A stretch of 64,000 nt of DNA from Oxalobacteraceae bacterium AB_14. GTDB taxonomy: Bacteria; Pseudomonadota; Gammaproteobacteria; Burkholderiales; Burkholderiaceae_D. The position numbers and the translations under genes are program-made. The DNA lies in contig KB906724.1 in NCBI GenBank assembly GCA_000381565.1, positions 2,482,801 to 2,546,800 of the forward strand, written 5' to 3'. The notes under the pieces are model-generated. The model saw only the letters and a program-made list of their open reading frames with translations. It did no database searches and was not told where the DNA came from. This document shows positions 24,211 to 32,670 of this stretch, piece after piece (within the stretch, counting starts at the first letter, position 1; the number at the start of each line of letters is the position of its first letter).

Positions 24211-25866
24211 ATGAAGAGACGAGAGTTATTGAAACACCTGGGCGCGGCCATTCCGGCGCTGGCGCTGTCCCCCTACACCCACGCGGCCAAGGCGGCGCCG
24301 TTCGGCGGCCACGAGCCGATGGCCCCGGGTCCCTTCAAGGCGGACTGGGATGCGCTGGCGGCGTACCGGACGCCTGACTGGTTCCGCAACGCCAAGTTCG
24401 GCATCTGGGCGCACTGGGGTCCGCAATGCGAAGCGGAACATGGCGACTGGTATGCGCGCGGCCTGTACGAGGAGGGCAGCGATCACTACCGCTACCATGT
24501 GGAGAAGTATGGTCATCCTTCCAAGGTCGGCTTCAAGGACGTGATCCACCAATGGAAGGCCGAGCGCTGGGACCCCGACGCGCTGGTGTCGCTGTACAAG
24601 AAGGCCGGCGCGAAATACTTCGTCGCGCTGGCCAACCACCACGACAATCTGGACCTGTACGCCAGCAAGTACCAGCCGCAATGGAACTCGACCAGGGTCG
24701 GGCCGAAGAAGGACCTGATCGGCGGCTGGGCCAAGGCGGCCCGCAAGCAGGGGCTGCGCTTCGGCGTCAGCGTGCATGCGGCCCATGCCTGGACCTGGTA
24801 CGAGACGGCGCAGGGCGCCGACAAGAGCGGTCCCTACGCCGGCGTGCCCTACGATGGCCGCCTGAGCAAGTCCGACGGCAAGGGCAAGTGGTGGGACGGA
24901 CTCGATCCGCAGGCGCTGTACGCGCAGAACCATCCGTTGAGCAAGGGCGGCGGCGCCGGCGTGGGCGGCGATCAGTGGCACTGGGGCGACGGCGCGTCCA
25001 CCCCCGACCAGGCCTACTGCGAAAAATTCTACGACCGCACCATGGAGCTGATCAACAACTACGATCCCGACCTGGTCTACTTCGACGACACCGAGCTGCC
25101 GCTGTATCCGGTCAGCGACGTCGGCCTGCGCCTGACCGCGCACCTGTACAACCGCAGCATCGCCAGGAAGGGCAAGCTGGAGGCCGTGGTCAACGGCAAG
25201 ATCCTGAGTGCGCAGCAGCGCAAAACCATGGTGTGGGACATCGAACGCGGCCAGAGCAACGCCATCGAACCGCTGCCGTGGCAGACCTGCACCTGCATCG
25301 GCAGCTGGCACTACGACCGCCGCATCTACGACAACAAGTCGTACAAGAGCGCGCAGACGGTGGTGCATACGCTGATCGACGTGGTCAGCAAGAACGGCAA
25401 CCTGTTGCTCAACGTGCCGGTGCGCGGCAACGGCACCATCGACCCGCTGGAACGCAACATCGTCGAGGAAATCGGCCGCTGGATGGCGGTCAACAGCGAG
25501 GGCATCTACGACAGCCGTCCGTGGTCGGTGTTCGGCGAGGGACCGGTGATGGAAGAGGCCTCGGCGCCGATGTCGGGCGCGGGCTTCAACGAGGGCAAGA
25601 ACAAGCCGTTCTCGGCGGCCGACGTGCGCTTCACCGTCAAGGGCGACGCGGTGTACGCCTTCGTCATGGGCTGGCCGGCGGACGGCAAGGTGACCATCAA
25701 GGCCATGCGCGCCGGCGGCCCGCACCTGAAGCGGGGCGTTGCGCGGGTCGGACTGCTGGGCGGCAGCCTAGCGCTGGCCTTCCAGCAGACGGCCGACGGC
25801 CTGCAGGTGACGCTGCCCGGCGCGGCGCCGGCATTGCCCTACGCGTTCGCGCTGCGGATCGTTTAA
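24211..25866 (+). CDS. GH29 alpha-L-fucosidase, Tat signal
   Basis: A 551-residue enzyme beginning MKRRELLKHLG, a twin-arginine export signal. The GH29 barrel follows (WFRNAKFGIWAHWGPQ), with the nucleophile Asp D292 in VYFDDTEL and a conserved NGNLLLNVP near residue 395. A C-terminal beta domain completes the usual fold and length. It would remove terminal alpha-L-fucose from fucogalactoxyloglucan side chains, the step before galactosidase action. It heads an operon with a GH3 enzyme (50-nt gap) and the epimerase-like gene, under a shared-element promoter. Tat export implies a periplasmic location. Confidence 0.9.
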   Translation: MKRRELLKHLGAAIPALALSPYTHAAKAAPFGGHEPMAPGPFKADWDALAAYRTPDWFRNAKFGIWAHWGPQCEAEHGDWYARGLYEEGSDHYRYHVEKYGHPSKVGFKDVIHQWKAERWDPDALVSLYKKAGAKYFVALANHHDNLDLYASKYQPQWNSTRVGPKKDLIGGWAKAARKQGLRFGVSVHAAHAWTWYETAQGADKSGPYAGVPYDGRLSKSDGKGKWWDGLDPQALYAQNHPLSKGGGAGVGGDQWHWGDGASTPDQAYCEKFYDRTMELINNYDPDLVYFDDTELPLYPVSDVGLRLTAHLYNRSIARKGKLEAVVNGKILSAQQRKTMVWDIERGQSNAIEPLPWQTCTCIGSWHYDRRIYDNKSYKSAQTVVHTLIDVVSKNGNLLLNVPVRGNGTIDPLERNIVEEIGRWMAVNSEGIYDSRPWSVFGEGPVMEEASAPMSGAGFNEGKNKPFSAADVRFTVKGDAVYAFVMGWPADGKVTIKAMRAGGPHLKRGVARVGLLGGSLALAFQQTADGLQVTLPGAAPALPYAFALRIV

Positions 25867-25916
25867 GCCGGGGCGGCCGGGCCGCGACTACCTCAATCGG
25901 AAAGTAGCAAACGCAA

Positions 25917-28178
25917 ATGAAACTGAAGAAAAACATCAGCCTGTTGTCGGCCGCCGTGGCCCTGTGCTGCGGCAGCGTCGGCGCGCCGGCCGGCGAGACC
26001 GCCGCGCCGGCCGCCACGCCGTGGATGAACGCGCAGCTGGGCGCGGCGGAACGCGCCCGCCTGGCGGTCGCGGCGATGACGCTGGACGAAAAGCTCAAGC
26101 TGGTCTACGGCTACCTGGGCGCCGACATGGAATCGAAGCAGACCAAGCGGCCGGCGCCGTCCCACAAGCAGTCGGCCGGCTTCATCTACGGCGTGCCGCG
26201 GCTGGGCATCCCCCATCTGTGGGAGACCGACGCCGGCCTGGGCGTGGCCAGCCAGGCCGGTCCGGACGCGCGGCCCGGCACGGCGCTGCCGTCGGGCCTG
26301 AACACGGCGGCCACCTGGGACCTGCGGACCGCCTACGCGGGCGGCGCCATGATCGGCGCGGAAGCGCGCGCCTACGGCTTCAACGTGCTGCTGGCCGGCG
26401 GCGTCAACCTGATGCGCGAGCCGCGCAACGGCCGCAACTTCGAGTACGCGGGCGAGGACCCCCTGCTGGCCGGCAAGATCGTCGGCGCGCAGATCAAGGG
26501 CATCCAGTCGAACCGCGTGGTGTCCACCCTCAAGCACTACGCGCTGAACGACCAGGAAAGCGGCCGCACCACGCTCAACGTCCGGATCGACGACCGCTCG
26601 GCGCGCATGTCGGACCTGCTGGCCCTGCAGATCGCCAACGAGGACGGCAATCCCGGCGCGGTGATGTGCTCGTACAACCGCGTCAACGGCGTGCACGCCT
26701 GCGAAAGCGGCTATCTGCTGAACCAGGTGCTGAAGCAGGACTGGGGCTTCAAGGGCTGGGTGATGTCGGACTGGGGCGCGGTGCACAGCACGGTGCCGGC
26801 CGCCAATGCCGGGCTGGACCAGCAATCCGGCATGCCGTTCGACCAGGCCGACTATTTCGGCCCGCCGCTGAAGGAGGCCGTGTTGAACGGCTGGGTGCCG
26901 CAGGCGCGCCTGGACGACATGGTGCGCCGCATCCTGTATGCGATGTTCGCGCACGGCGTGGTCGACCACCCGGTGGCGCCGGCGCCGCAAACGATCGACT
27001 TCAAGGCGCACGCGGCCGTGTCGCGCAAGGATGCGCAGGAAGGCATGGTGCTGCTGAAGAACAGCACCGGCGCCTTGCCGTTGAAGCCATCCGCCCAACG
27101 CATCGCGGTGATCGGCGGCTATGCCGACCGCGGCGTGCTGGCCGGCGGCGGTTCGTCGCTGGTGTATCCGGCCGGCGGCAACGCCGCGCCGGAGCTGGCG
27201 CCCAAGAACTGGCCCGGCCCGGTCATGGTGTACCCGTCGTCGCCGCTGCAAGCCATCCAGGCGCGGCTGCCGGCGGCCACGGTGGTGTACAACGACGGCA
27301 AGGACCGCGACGCAGCGGCCAGGCTGGCCCGCGACAGCGACGTGGTGCTGCTGTTCGCCACCCAATGGACGGGCGAGGGCTTCGACATGCCGAACCTGTC
27401 GCTGCCCGACCAGCAGGACCAGCTGATCGCAACGGTGGCGGCGGCCAACGCCAACACCGTGGTGGTGCTGGAAACCGGCGGGCCGGTCACCATGCCGTGG
27501 CTGCCCAAGGTGTCGGCCGTGCTGGAGGCCTGGTATCCCGGCACCAGCGGCGGCGAGGCGATTGCCGGCGTGCTGTTCGGCGAGGTCAATCCGTCGGGAC
27601 ATTTGCCGGCCACCTTCCCGGCGTCGGAAGCGCAATTGCCGCGCCCGGCGCTGGACGGTTTCCCCGAAGTGGCGGAGCGGCGCTTCGACGTCGACTACAG
27701 CGAGGGCGCGGCGGTCGGCTACAAGTGGTTCGACCTGAAGGGGCTCAAGCCGCTGTTCCCGTTCGGCCATGGCTTGTCGTACACGGAGTTTGCGTATTCG
27801 GACCTGGCCGCCGGTGTTAAGGACGGCGTGCTGCGGGCCAGCTTCACGGTGAAAAACACCGGCAAGGTGGCCGGCAAACAGGTGGCCCAGCTCTACGTCG
27901 CGCCGCAGACCGCCCGTTGGGAAGCGCCCAAGCGGCTGGCCGGCTTCCAGAAGGTCGCGGTGCCGCCGGGCGCGGGCGTGCAGGCCGCCGTCACCGTCGA
28001 TCCGCGCTTGCTGGCGGTGTATGACCCGGCGTCGAAGACCTGGAAGGTGGCCAGGGGCGATTACAAACTCATGCTGGCATCCAGCGCGGCCGACGACCAG
28101 GCCGTCAGCACGGTGGTACACCTGGAGGCCGCCGTCTACGATGTGAACGGCAAGCCGCTGCAGCAACGCTCCCGCTAA
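25917..28178 (+). CDS. GH3 beta-glucosidase
   Basis: A 753-residue exported GH3 enzyme with a Sec signal (residues 1-25). It has an intact first domain with STLKHYALNDQE and the nucleophile D285 in VMSDWGAV, a second alpha/beta domain without PA14 insert, and a fibronectin-like C-terminal domain (FPFGHGLSYTEF marks the join). This shorter form is typical of beta-glucosidases, which remove terminal glucose from trimmed xyloglucan oligosaccharides. It is second in the GH29 operon. Compared with the other GH3 of the locus it lacks PA14, suggesting different substrates. The ribosome site is weak. Confidence 0.88.
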   Translation: MKLKKNISLLSAAVALCCGSVGAPAGETAAPAATPWMNAQLGAAERARLAVAAMTLDEKLKLVYGYLGADMESKQTKRPAPSHKQSAGFIYGVPRLGIPHLWETDAGLGVASQAGPDARPGTALPSGLNTAATWDLRTAYAGGAMIGAEARAYGFNVLLAGGVNLMREPRNGRNFEYAGEDPLLAGKIVGAQIKGIQSNRVVSTLKHYALNDQESGRTTLNVRIDDRSARMSDLLALQIANEDGNPGAVMCSYNRVNGVHACESGYLLNQVLKQDWGFKGWVMSDWGAVHSTVPAANAGLDQQSGMPFDQADYFGPPLKEAVLNGWVPQARLDDMVRRILYAMFAHGVVDHPVAPAPQTIDFKAHAAVSRKDAQEGMVLLKNSTGALPLKPSAQRIAVIGGYADRGVLAGGGSSLVYPAGGNAAPELAPKNWPGPVMVYPSSPLQAIQARLPAATVVYNDGKDRDAAARLARDSDVVLLFATQWTGEGFDMPNLSLPDQQDQLIATVAAANANTVVVLETGGPVTMPWLPKVSAVLEAWYPGTSGGEAIAGVLFGEVNPSGHLPATFPASEAQLPRPALDGFPEVAERRFDVDYSEGAAVGYKWFDLKGLKPLFPFGHGLSYTEFAYSDLAAGVKDGVLRASFTVKNTGKVAGKQVAQLYVAPQTARWEAPKRLAGFQKVAVPPGAGVQAAVTVDPRLLAVYDPASKTWKVARGDYKLMLASSAADDQAVSTVVHLEAAVYDVNGKPLQQRSR

Positions 28179-28195
28179 AAAAAGGCACACACCGC

Positions 28196-29035
28196 TTGTT
28201 TACGCTCAAAAACATCCACGGCATGGCGGTGACGATCAGCGAGAGCGGGGCCGCGCTGCGCTCCTGGCGCGCGCCCGACCGTTACGGCCGGACGGCCGAT
28301 GTGCTGCTGGCCGGCCACGACGAGGCCGGCTCCGCGTTGGAACCGCCACTTTGGGAGGGCCGTCTTGCCGAAGGCGGCGTGTCGCTGCGGCGGGTGGCGG
28401 TGGATGGCACCGAGCTGCTGCTCAACTACCATCTCGACGACGACGGCAAGCTGGTCGTCAACCAGGCCGCGCTGGCGGCCGCGTCGGCGCCGCTGGCGCC
28501 GCAGTCGCCCGCCTGTTTCAACCTCAACAGCGGCGACCCGGACGTCGGCGATCAACTGCTGCAAATCTGCGCCGAATACTATGTGGAAGTGGACACCGGC
28601 GGCATGCCGGCCGGCGTTGCGATGGTCGGCGGAACGCCGTTCGATTTCCGCCAGCCCGCGCCGATCGGCGCGCGCCTGTGCTGGCCGGACACCCAGCTCG
28701 AGGTCGCGGGGCGGTTCGATCATTGCTTTTTCGTCGGCGACCATTTCGCCGGCGGCCAGGACGCGTTGCGCGAGGTGGCCCGTGTGTTCGATCCCGGCTC
28801 GGGACGCCGCCTGCAGATGTACAGCACCGAGGCGGCCCTGCAGTTCCGCGCCGGCGGCCCGAACCTGGCGCGGCGCGGCGGGGCGGCGGCCGGTTCGCAG
28901 CAGGGCCGGCGCGGCTTTCATCTGTACGCCCAGCCCCGGCCCAGCCTGTCGAGCCAGGCCTGGCCGCAGCTGCTGCTGCGGCCCGGGCAGATCTACCGCC
29001 AGACCACGGTCTACCGGCTGTCGCTGCAGCGCTAG
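28196..29035 (+). CDS. Degenerate aldose 1-epimerase (galactose mutarotase)-like protein
   Basis: A 279-residue protein starting at TTG (MFTLKNIHGM), 17 nt after GH3. It has the GalM-like beta-sandwich pattern: CFNLNSGDP, EYYVEVDTGGMPAG, GTPFDFRQPAPIG and RFDHCFFV are all in the usual order. Key catalytic positions are altered: the His of the NHSYFNL motif is Pro in SPACFNL, the Glu of the LETQ motif is Tyr in HLYAQ, and the early LHGG motif is missing. At 279 residues it is also shorter than the usual 340. There is no signal peptide. It is likely a non-catalytic sugar-binding relative or a decaying gene. Confidence 0.7.
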   Translation: MFTLKNIHGMAVTISESGAALRSWRAPDRYGRTADVLLAGHDEAGSALEPPLWEGRLAEGGVSLRRVAVDGTELLLNYHLDDDGKLVVNQAALAAASAPLAPQSPACFNLNSGDPDVGDQLLQICAEYYVEVDTGGMPAGVAMVGGTPFDFRQPAPIGARLCWPDTQLEVAGRFDHCFFVGDHFAGGQDALREVARVFDPGSGRRLQMYSTEAALQFRAGGPNLARRGGAAAGSQQGRRGFHLYAQPRPSLSSQAWPQLLLRPGQIYRQTTVYRLSLQR

Positions 29036-29050
29036 CCGGTAGCTTCCCGC

Positions 29051-31399
29051 TTATTTCCCCATCACCTTGACCAGGCCGGGCGCCAGGCGCGACAGTTCGG
29101 CGTCGCCGCTGACCGTCAGGCGGCCGGTGGCGTCGTTCCAGTGCAGGCGGGACTGCGTGCCCTTGCCCTTTTCGTAGTCGTAGGATACGCCGTCGTCGTC
29201 GTACAGCGCGAAGTCGCCATCCTTGCCCGGATAGACCTTGATCTCGGCGATCGTCTGGCGGGTCGCGGTCGACTGGATGTCCGATCCCAGCGGCACGATG
29301 GCGCCGGCCCGCACGAACACCGGCATCTGCTCGATCGGCGCCGCCACCTTGACCCAGCGGCCGCCCGCCAGCTTCTCGTTGGTCCAGAAGTTGTACCAGT
29401 CGCTGCCGGCCGGCAGGTAGACATCCTTCTGCGTCTGGCCCTGCTCGGTCACGGGCGCGACCAGGAACGCCGGCCCGAACATGTACTGGGTGCCGATGTC
29501 GGCGACCTGCGGGTCGTTCGGGAAGTCCATCCACAAAGGCCGCATGAAGGGCGCGCCGCTGTCCCAGGTGGCCTTGGCCTGGCTGTAGATGTAGGGCAGC
29601 AGCTGGTAGCGCAGGCGGTCGTAGCGGGCCAGGATGGCTTCGGCCTGGGGGCCGAACTCCCAGATTTCGGTGTGCTTGCGGTCGCCGTGCACGCGCAAGG
29701 TCGGCAGGAAGGTGCCGTACTGGAACCAGCGCGTGAACAGCTCCGGATAGTCGTGGTTCTGGCCGACGGTGCCGGCGGCGCCGGCCGGATCGAGCAGCGG
29801 CGCTTTGCTGGCCTTGGTCGCCTGCGGCAGCCACTGCCAGCCGCCGATGTCGTTGCCCCAGTAGGCGATGCCTGAGGCCGTCATGTTCAGGCCGGTTGGA
29901 ATCTGGCGCGTCAGCGCTTCCCACGACGGGTTGATGTCGGACGACCAGAACAGCGCGCCGGTGCGCTGCGAGCCGAGGTAGGCGGCGCGCGACAGGATCA
30001 GCGCGCGTTTGTTCGGCTTCCATGCGCGCATGCCCTCGGCCACGCCTTCGACGTGCAGCAGCGGGTAGACGTTGTGGTAGCGGTCGCCGGAGCCGATCGC
30101 GTAGAAATAGCCGTCCGGTACCAGGTCGGGTTCGGTCTCGTCCAGCCATGGGTAGTCGAAGCCGTGCGACAGCACGTTGTCGCGCGCGTGTTCCCAGTAC
30201 CATTTGCGGGCGGCCGGATTGGTGGAATCGATCAGCGCGCCGGTGCGGTCGGAGCGCGACGGCAGGCCGTCGACGGTCTTGCCGTCCTTGTCCTTGAGGA
30301 AGTAGCCCTTGGTGTCGAGCTCGTTGAAGTAGCGGCCCGAGCTCTCGAAGCGCGGCCAGAACGAAATGATGGATTGCATGCCCAGCCCGTGCAGCTCTCT
30401 GTTCATGGCGTCGGGATCGGGGAACTGTGCCGGATCGATGTCCAGCTGGCCCATGCGGGTCCAGTAGAACCAGTCCACCACCATGATGTCGAGCGGGTAT
30501 TTTTTCTGGCGGTAGGTGTTGGCCACGCGCAGCACTTCCTGCTGGCTCTCGTAGCGCGCCTTGGACTGGATCAGGCCGAACGCGGCCTTGGGCGGGATCG
30601 GCGTCTTGCCGGTCACGCGCGCATAGCCGGAATACAGCTGCTCCGGCGTGTTGCCGGTGATGACGAAGAAGCTGACGCGCTCGCCCACGCTGGACTGGAA
30701 CGCGGTGCGGCCGTTGACGCCGGCGATGAAGCGCGTCGCCGACGGGTTGTCCCAGACGATGCCGTAGCCCTTGGAGGACACCATGAACGGCACGCACACC
30801 GTCTCTCCGGCCGGGGCGTCATACCAGTGCTTGCAGTCGATGACGCGGCCGCGCAGGTCCAGCGGGCCGGTCGATTCCTGGTTCTGGCCCATGCCGTAGT
30901 AGTGCTCGTCCGCCGGCGCGCCGAACGTGGCGCTGGCCTGGTAGGTCTTCTCGGTGTTGACGGTTTGCGGCGCCATGTCCCAGCCGGTCATGTCGAGCAG
31001 CACTTCGCCCTTGGCGTTCTTCACCTGCAGCGCGACGGGGGCGAGGGCCGGGGCGAAATACTTTTCGCTCATGCCCGGTACGTGCGGCGCGGGCGCCGGC
31101 GCGACGTGCAGGCTCAGCGCCGGCGAGCTGAAGGTGTCGCCGTCCTTGCCGCCGCTGTGGCGGAAGCCGGCGTTGTCGACGCCGCTGGAGAGGATGCCGT
31201 AGCCGGCGCCTTTCAGCGCCTCGGCCTTGTCGGCGGCGATGGTGACCCGGACCACGTTCGGGCCGTAGGCCTCGACCGAGACCCAGGCGCCGTTGCGGTC
31301 GAGCGTGGCGATCGGCGCGGCGTGGGCCGGGGCGGCGGCGCCGAGCGCGATCAGGGAAATCGAGGCGGCCAGGATGGTGCGCCGGTGATGCATGGTCAT
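29051..31399 (-). CDS. GH31 alpha-xylosidase
   Basis: A 782-residue exported enzyme with a Sec signal (ending near PAHAAP). The N-terminal beta domain is followed by the GH31 barrel: nucleophile D420 in YPWLDETEPD and acid/base D517 in YWGNDIGGW. The nucleophile region resembles xyloglucan-active alpha-xylosidases (WLDxTEP) rather than alpha-glucosidases (WxDMNEP). It removes the non-reducing-end alpha-xylose that blocks beta-glucosidases, a key step in xyloglucan breakdown. It lacks the PA14 insert seen in some relatives. The ATG at 31399 follows GGAG at good spacing. It is co-transcribed after the esterase gene (57-nt gap). Confidence 0.88.
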   Translation of the reverse strand: MTMHHRRTILAASISLIALGAAAPAHAAPIATLDRNGAWVSVEAYGPNVVRVTIAADKAEALKGAGYGILSSGVDNAGFRHSGGKDGDTFSSPALSLHVAPAPAPHVPGMSEKYFAPALAPVALQVKNAKGEVLLDMTGWDMAPQTVNTEKTYQASATFGAPADEHYYGMGQNQESTGPLDLRGRVIDCKHWYDAPAGETVCVPFMVSSKGYGIVWDNPSATRFIAGVNGRTAFQSSVGERVSFFVITGNTPEQLYSGYARVTGKTPIPPKAAFGLIQSKARYESQQEVLRVANTYRQKKYPLDIMVVDWFYWTRMGQLDIDPAQFPDPDAMNRELHGLGMQSIISFWPRFESSGRYFNELDTKGYFLKDKDGKTVDGLPSRSDRTGALIDSTNPAARKWYWEHARDNVLSHGFDYPWLDETEPDLVPDGYFYAIGSGDRYHNVYPLLHVEGVAEGMRAWKPNKRALILSRAAYLGSQRTGALFWSSDINPSWEALTRQIPTGLNMTASGIAYWGNDIGGWQWLPQATKASKAPLLDPAGAAGTVGQNHDYPELFTRWFQYGTFLPTLRVHGDRKHTEIWEFGPQAEAILARYDRLRYQLLPYIYSQAKATWDSGAPFMRPLWMDFPNDPQVADIGTQYMFGPAFLVAPVTEQGQTQKDVYLPAGSDWYNFWTNEKLAGGRWVKVAAPIEQMPVFVRAGAIVPLGSDIQSTATRQTIAEIKVYPGKDGDFALYDDDGVSYDYEKGKGTQSRLHWNDATGRLTVSGDAELSRLAPGLVKVMGK

Positions 31400-31456
31400 G
31401 TTGTCTCCAGAACGGTGGTGGAACGGCGCGCTTCAGCGCGCCATGGTCGGGGTGAT

Positions 31457-32365
31457 TTACGGGATCAGCTTGCGGTCGCGCAGCCATTCCTCGGCGCGCC
31501 GCGGCCAGTTCGACGCCGTGCCCAGGCCGGTGCGCATGCCCATGCCGTGGCCGCCGTGCTCGAACAGCAGCATCTCGGCCGGCACGTGGAAGCGCGTCAG
31601 GGCCTGGTAGAAGCGGATGCTGTTCTCGACCGGCACCGCGCCGTCGTCCTGCGAATGGACCAGCAAGGTGGGCGGGGTCGACGCGCTGACCTGCCTGTCG
31701 AGCGACATCTGCTGCACCAGCTGCGCCGACGGCGCGGCGCCGAGCAGGGCGTGGCGCGAGCCGGCGTGCGTGACCGGCGTTTCCATCGAGATGACGGGAT
31801 ACATCAGCATGGCGAAGTCCGGCCGCGCGCTGACGGTGTCGAGCGCGTCGCCGCCGCGGCCGGCCGCAAGGTCGTACAGGGTGGCGGCGCTGGCGGCCAG
31901 GTGGCCGCCGGCCGAGCTGCCCATGACGCCGATGCGGTCCGGCGCCACGCCGTAGCGCGCGGCCTGCGAGCGCACCAGGCGGATCGCCCGCAGCACGTCC
32001 TGCAAGGGGGCCGGGTGGCCGTAGCCGGACAGCCGGTATTTGAGCACGAAGGCGGTCACGCCCAGGTTGGACAGCCACTGCGCGTACTGATGGCCTTCGC
32101 GCGTGGACGACAGGACCTCATATCCGCCGCCGGGGCAGATGATGACGGCGGTCCGGGCCGGACGGTCGTAGGCGGCCGGATAGACGGTCAGCGTCGGCTG
32201 GCTGACGTTGCTGACCAGTTCGCCGTCCAGGCGTTCCGGTCCGAGTGGCGCCCTCGGTGGCGGCCGCGCGTCGGGCGCGCCGTCGGGCCACAATGTGACG
32301 ACGCTGCCCTGGGCCAGGGCGCCGGTCGAGGCCAGCAATAGCAGGGCCAGTATCCAGGAACGCAT
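31457..32365 (-). CDS. Alpha/beta-hydrolase, probable acetyl esterase
   Basis: A 302-residue exported protein with a Sec signal (STGALAQG). The alpha/beta-hydrolase motifs are an oxyanion-type ICPGGGY, the nucleophile serine in GSSAGG, the Asp in HSQDDGAVP and the His in HGGHGMG. The family is the BD-FAE/endo-1,4-beta-xylanase-like esterases often found in glycan loci, where they remove acetyl groups that block glycosidases. Xyloglucan galactose residues are commonly acetylated, which fits the context. The ATG at 32365 follows AAGGAG with 8-nt spacing. It is first in an operon with GH31. Confidence 0.8.
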   Translation of the reverse strand: MRSWILALLLLASTGALAQGSVVTLWPDGAPDARPPPRAPLGPERLDGELVSNVSQPTLTVYPAAYDRPARTAVIICPGGGYEVLSSTREGHQYAQWLSNLGVTAFVLKYRLSGYGHPAPLQDVLRAIRLVRSQAARYGVAPDRIGVMGSSAGGHLAASAATLYDLAAGRGGDALDTVSARPDFAMLMYPVISMETPVTHAGSRHALLGAAPSAQLVQQMSLDRQVSASTPPTLLVHSQDDGAVPVENSIRFYQALTRFHVPAEMLLFEHGGHGMGMRTGLGTASNWPRRAEEWLRDRKLIP

Positions 32366-32414
32366 GGGGTTGATCTCCTTTTGTATTTTTTGTGCCAGCA
32401 TTGTGCGGCGTCCC

Positions 32415-32452
32415 ATGATTGCAGAGCCGCCTGGCGAGCGCAATTATGAAAA
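32415..32452 (-). promoter_or_regulatory. Predicted promoter of esterase-GH31 operon with shared element
   Basis: Minus strand: TTTTCATAA (32444-32452) abuts TTGCGC (-35, 32438-32443), 17 nt, then AATCAT (-10, 32415-32420). The start codon is 50 nt downstream. It is the last shared-element promoter; none is seen to its right. Confidence 0.55.
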
Positions 32453-32484
32453 TCACCGACCCGCTGCATGATTTGCCGTAACCG

Positions 32485-32516
32485 CTGTCGCCACTGTCGC
32501 CACTGTCGCCTGTCGC
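32485..32516. repeat. Short 9-bp tandem repeat
   Basis: Three near-perfect copies of CTGTCGCCA followed by a partial copy lie in the gap between the glycan locus and the next gene. The rest of the gap (32453-32670) shows nothing I can name. Confidence 0.6.
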
Positions 32517-32670
32517 GCCACGCCACGCGTCGCACAGGGCAGACGAGGGCGGCCGGCGCGATATCCACGCGCTATTTGATCTGGCGCAAGCAGCAGGGAT
32601 GACTTTCGCCGGCGTGGCGAATAAGGTGGGGTTACGCCGTCCGCGCGGGCGGCGCCGCCAGGAGATCAGG

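Noticed and set aside
32485..32516. Short tandem repeat considered as a CRISPR or iteron
   Set aside because: Only three 9-bp copies without spacers or nearby cas or replication genes.
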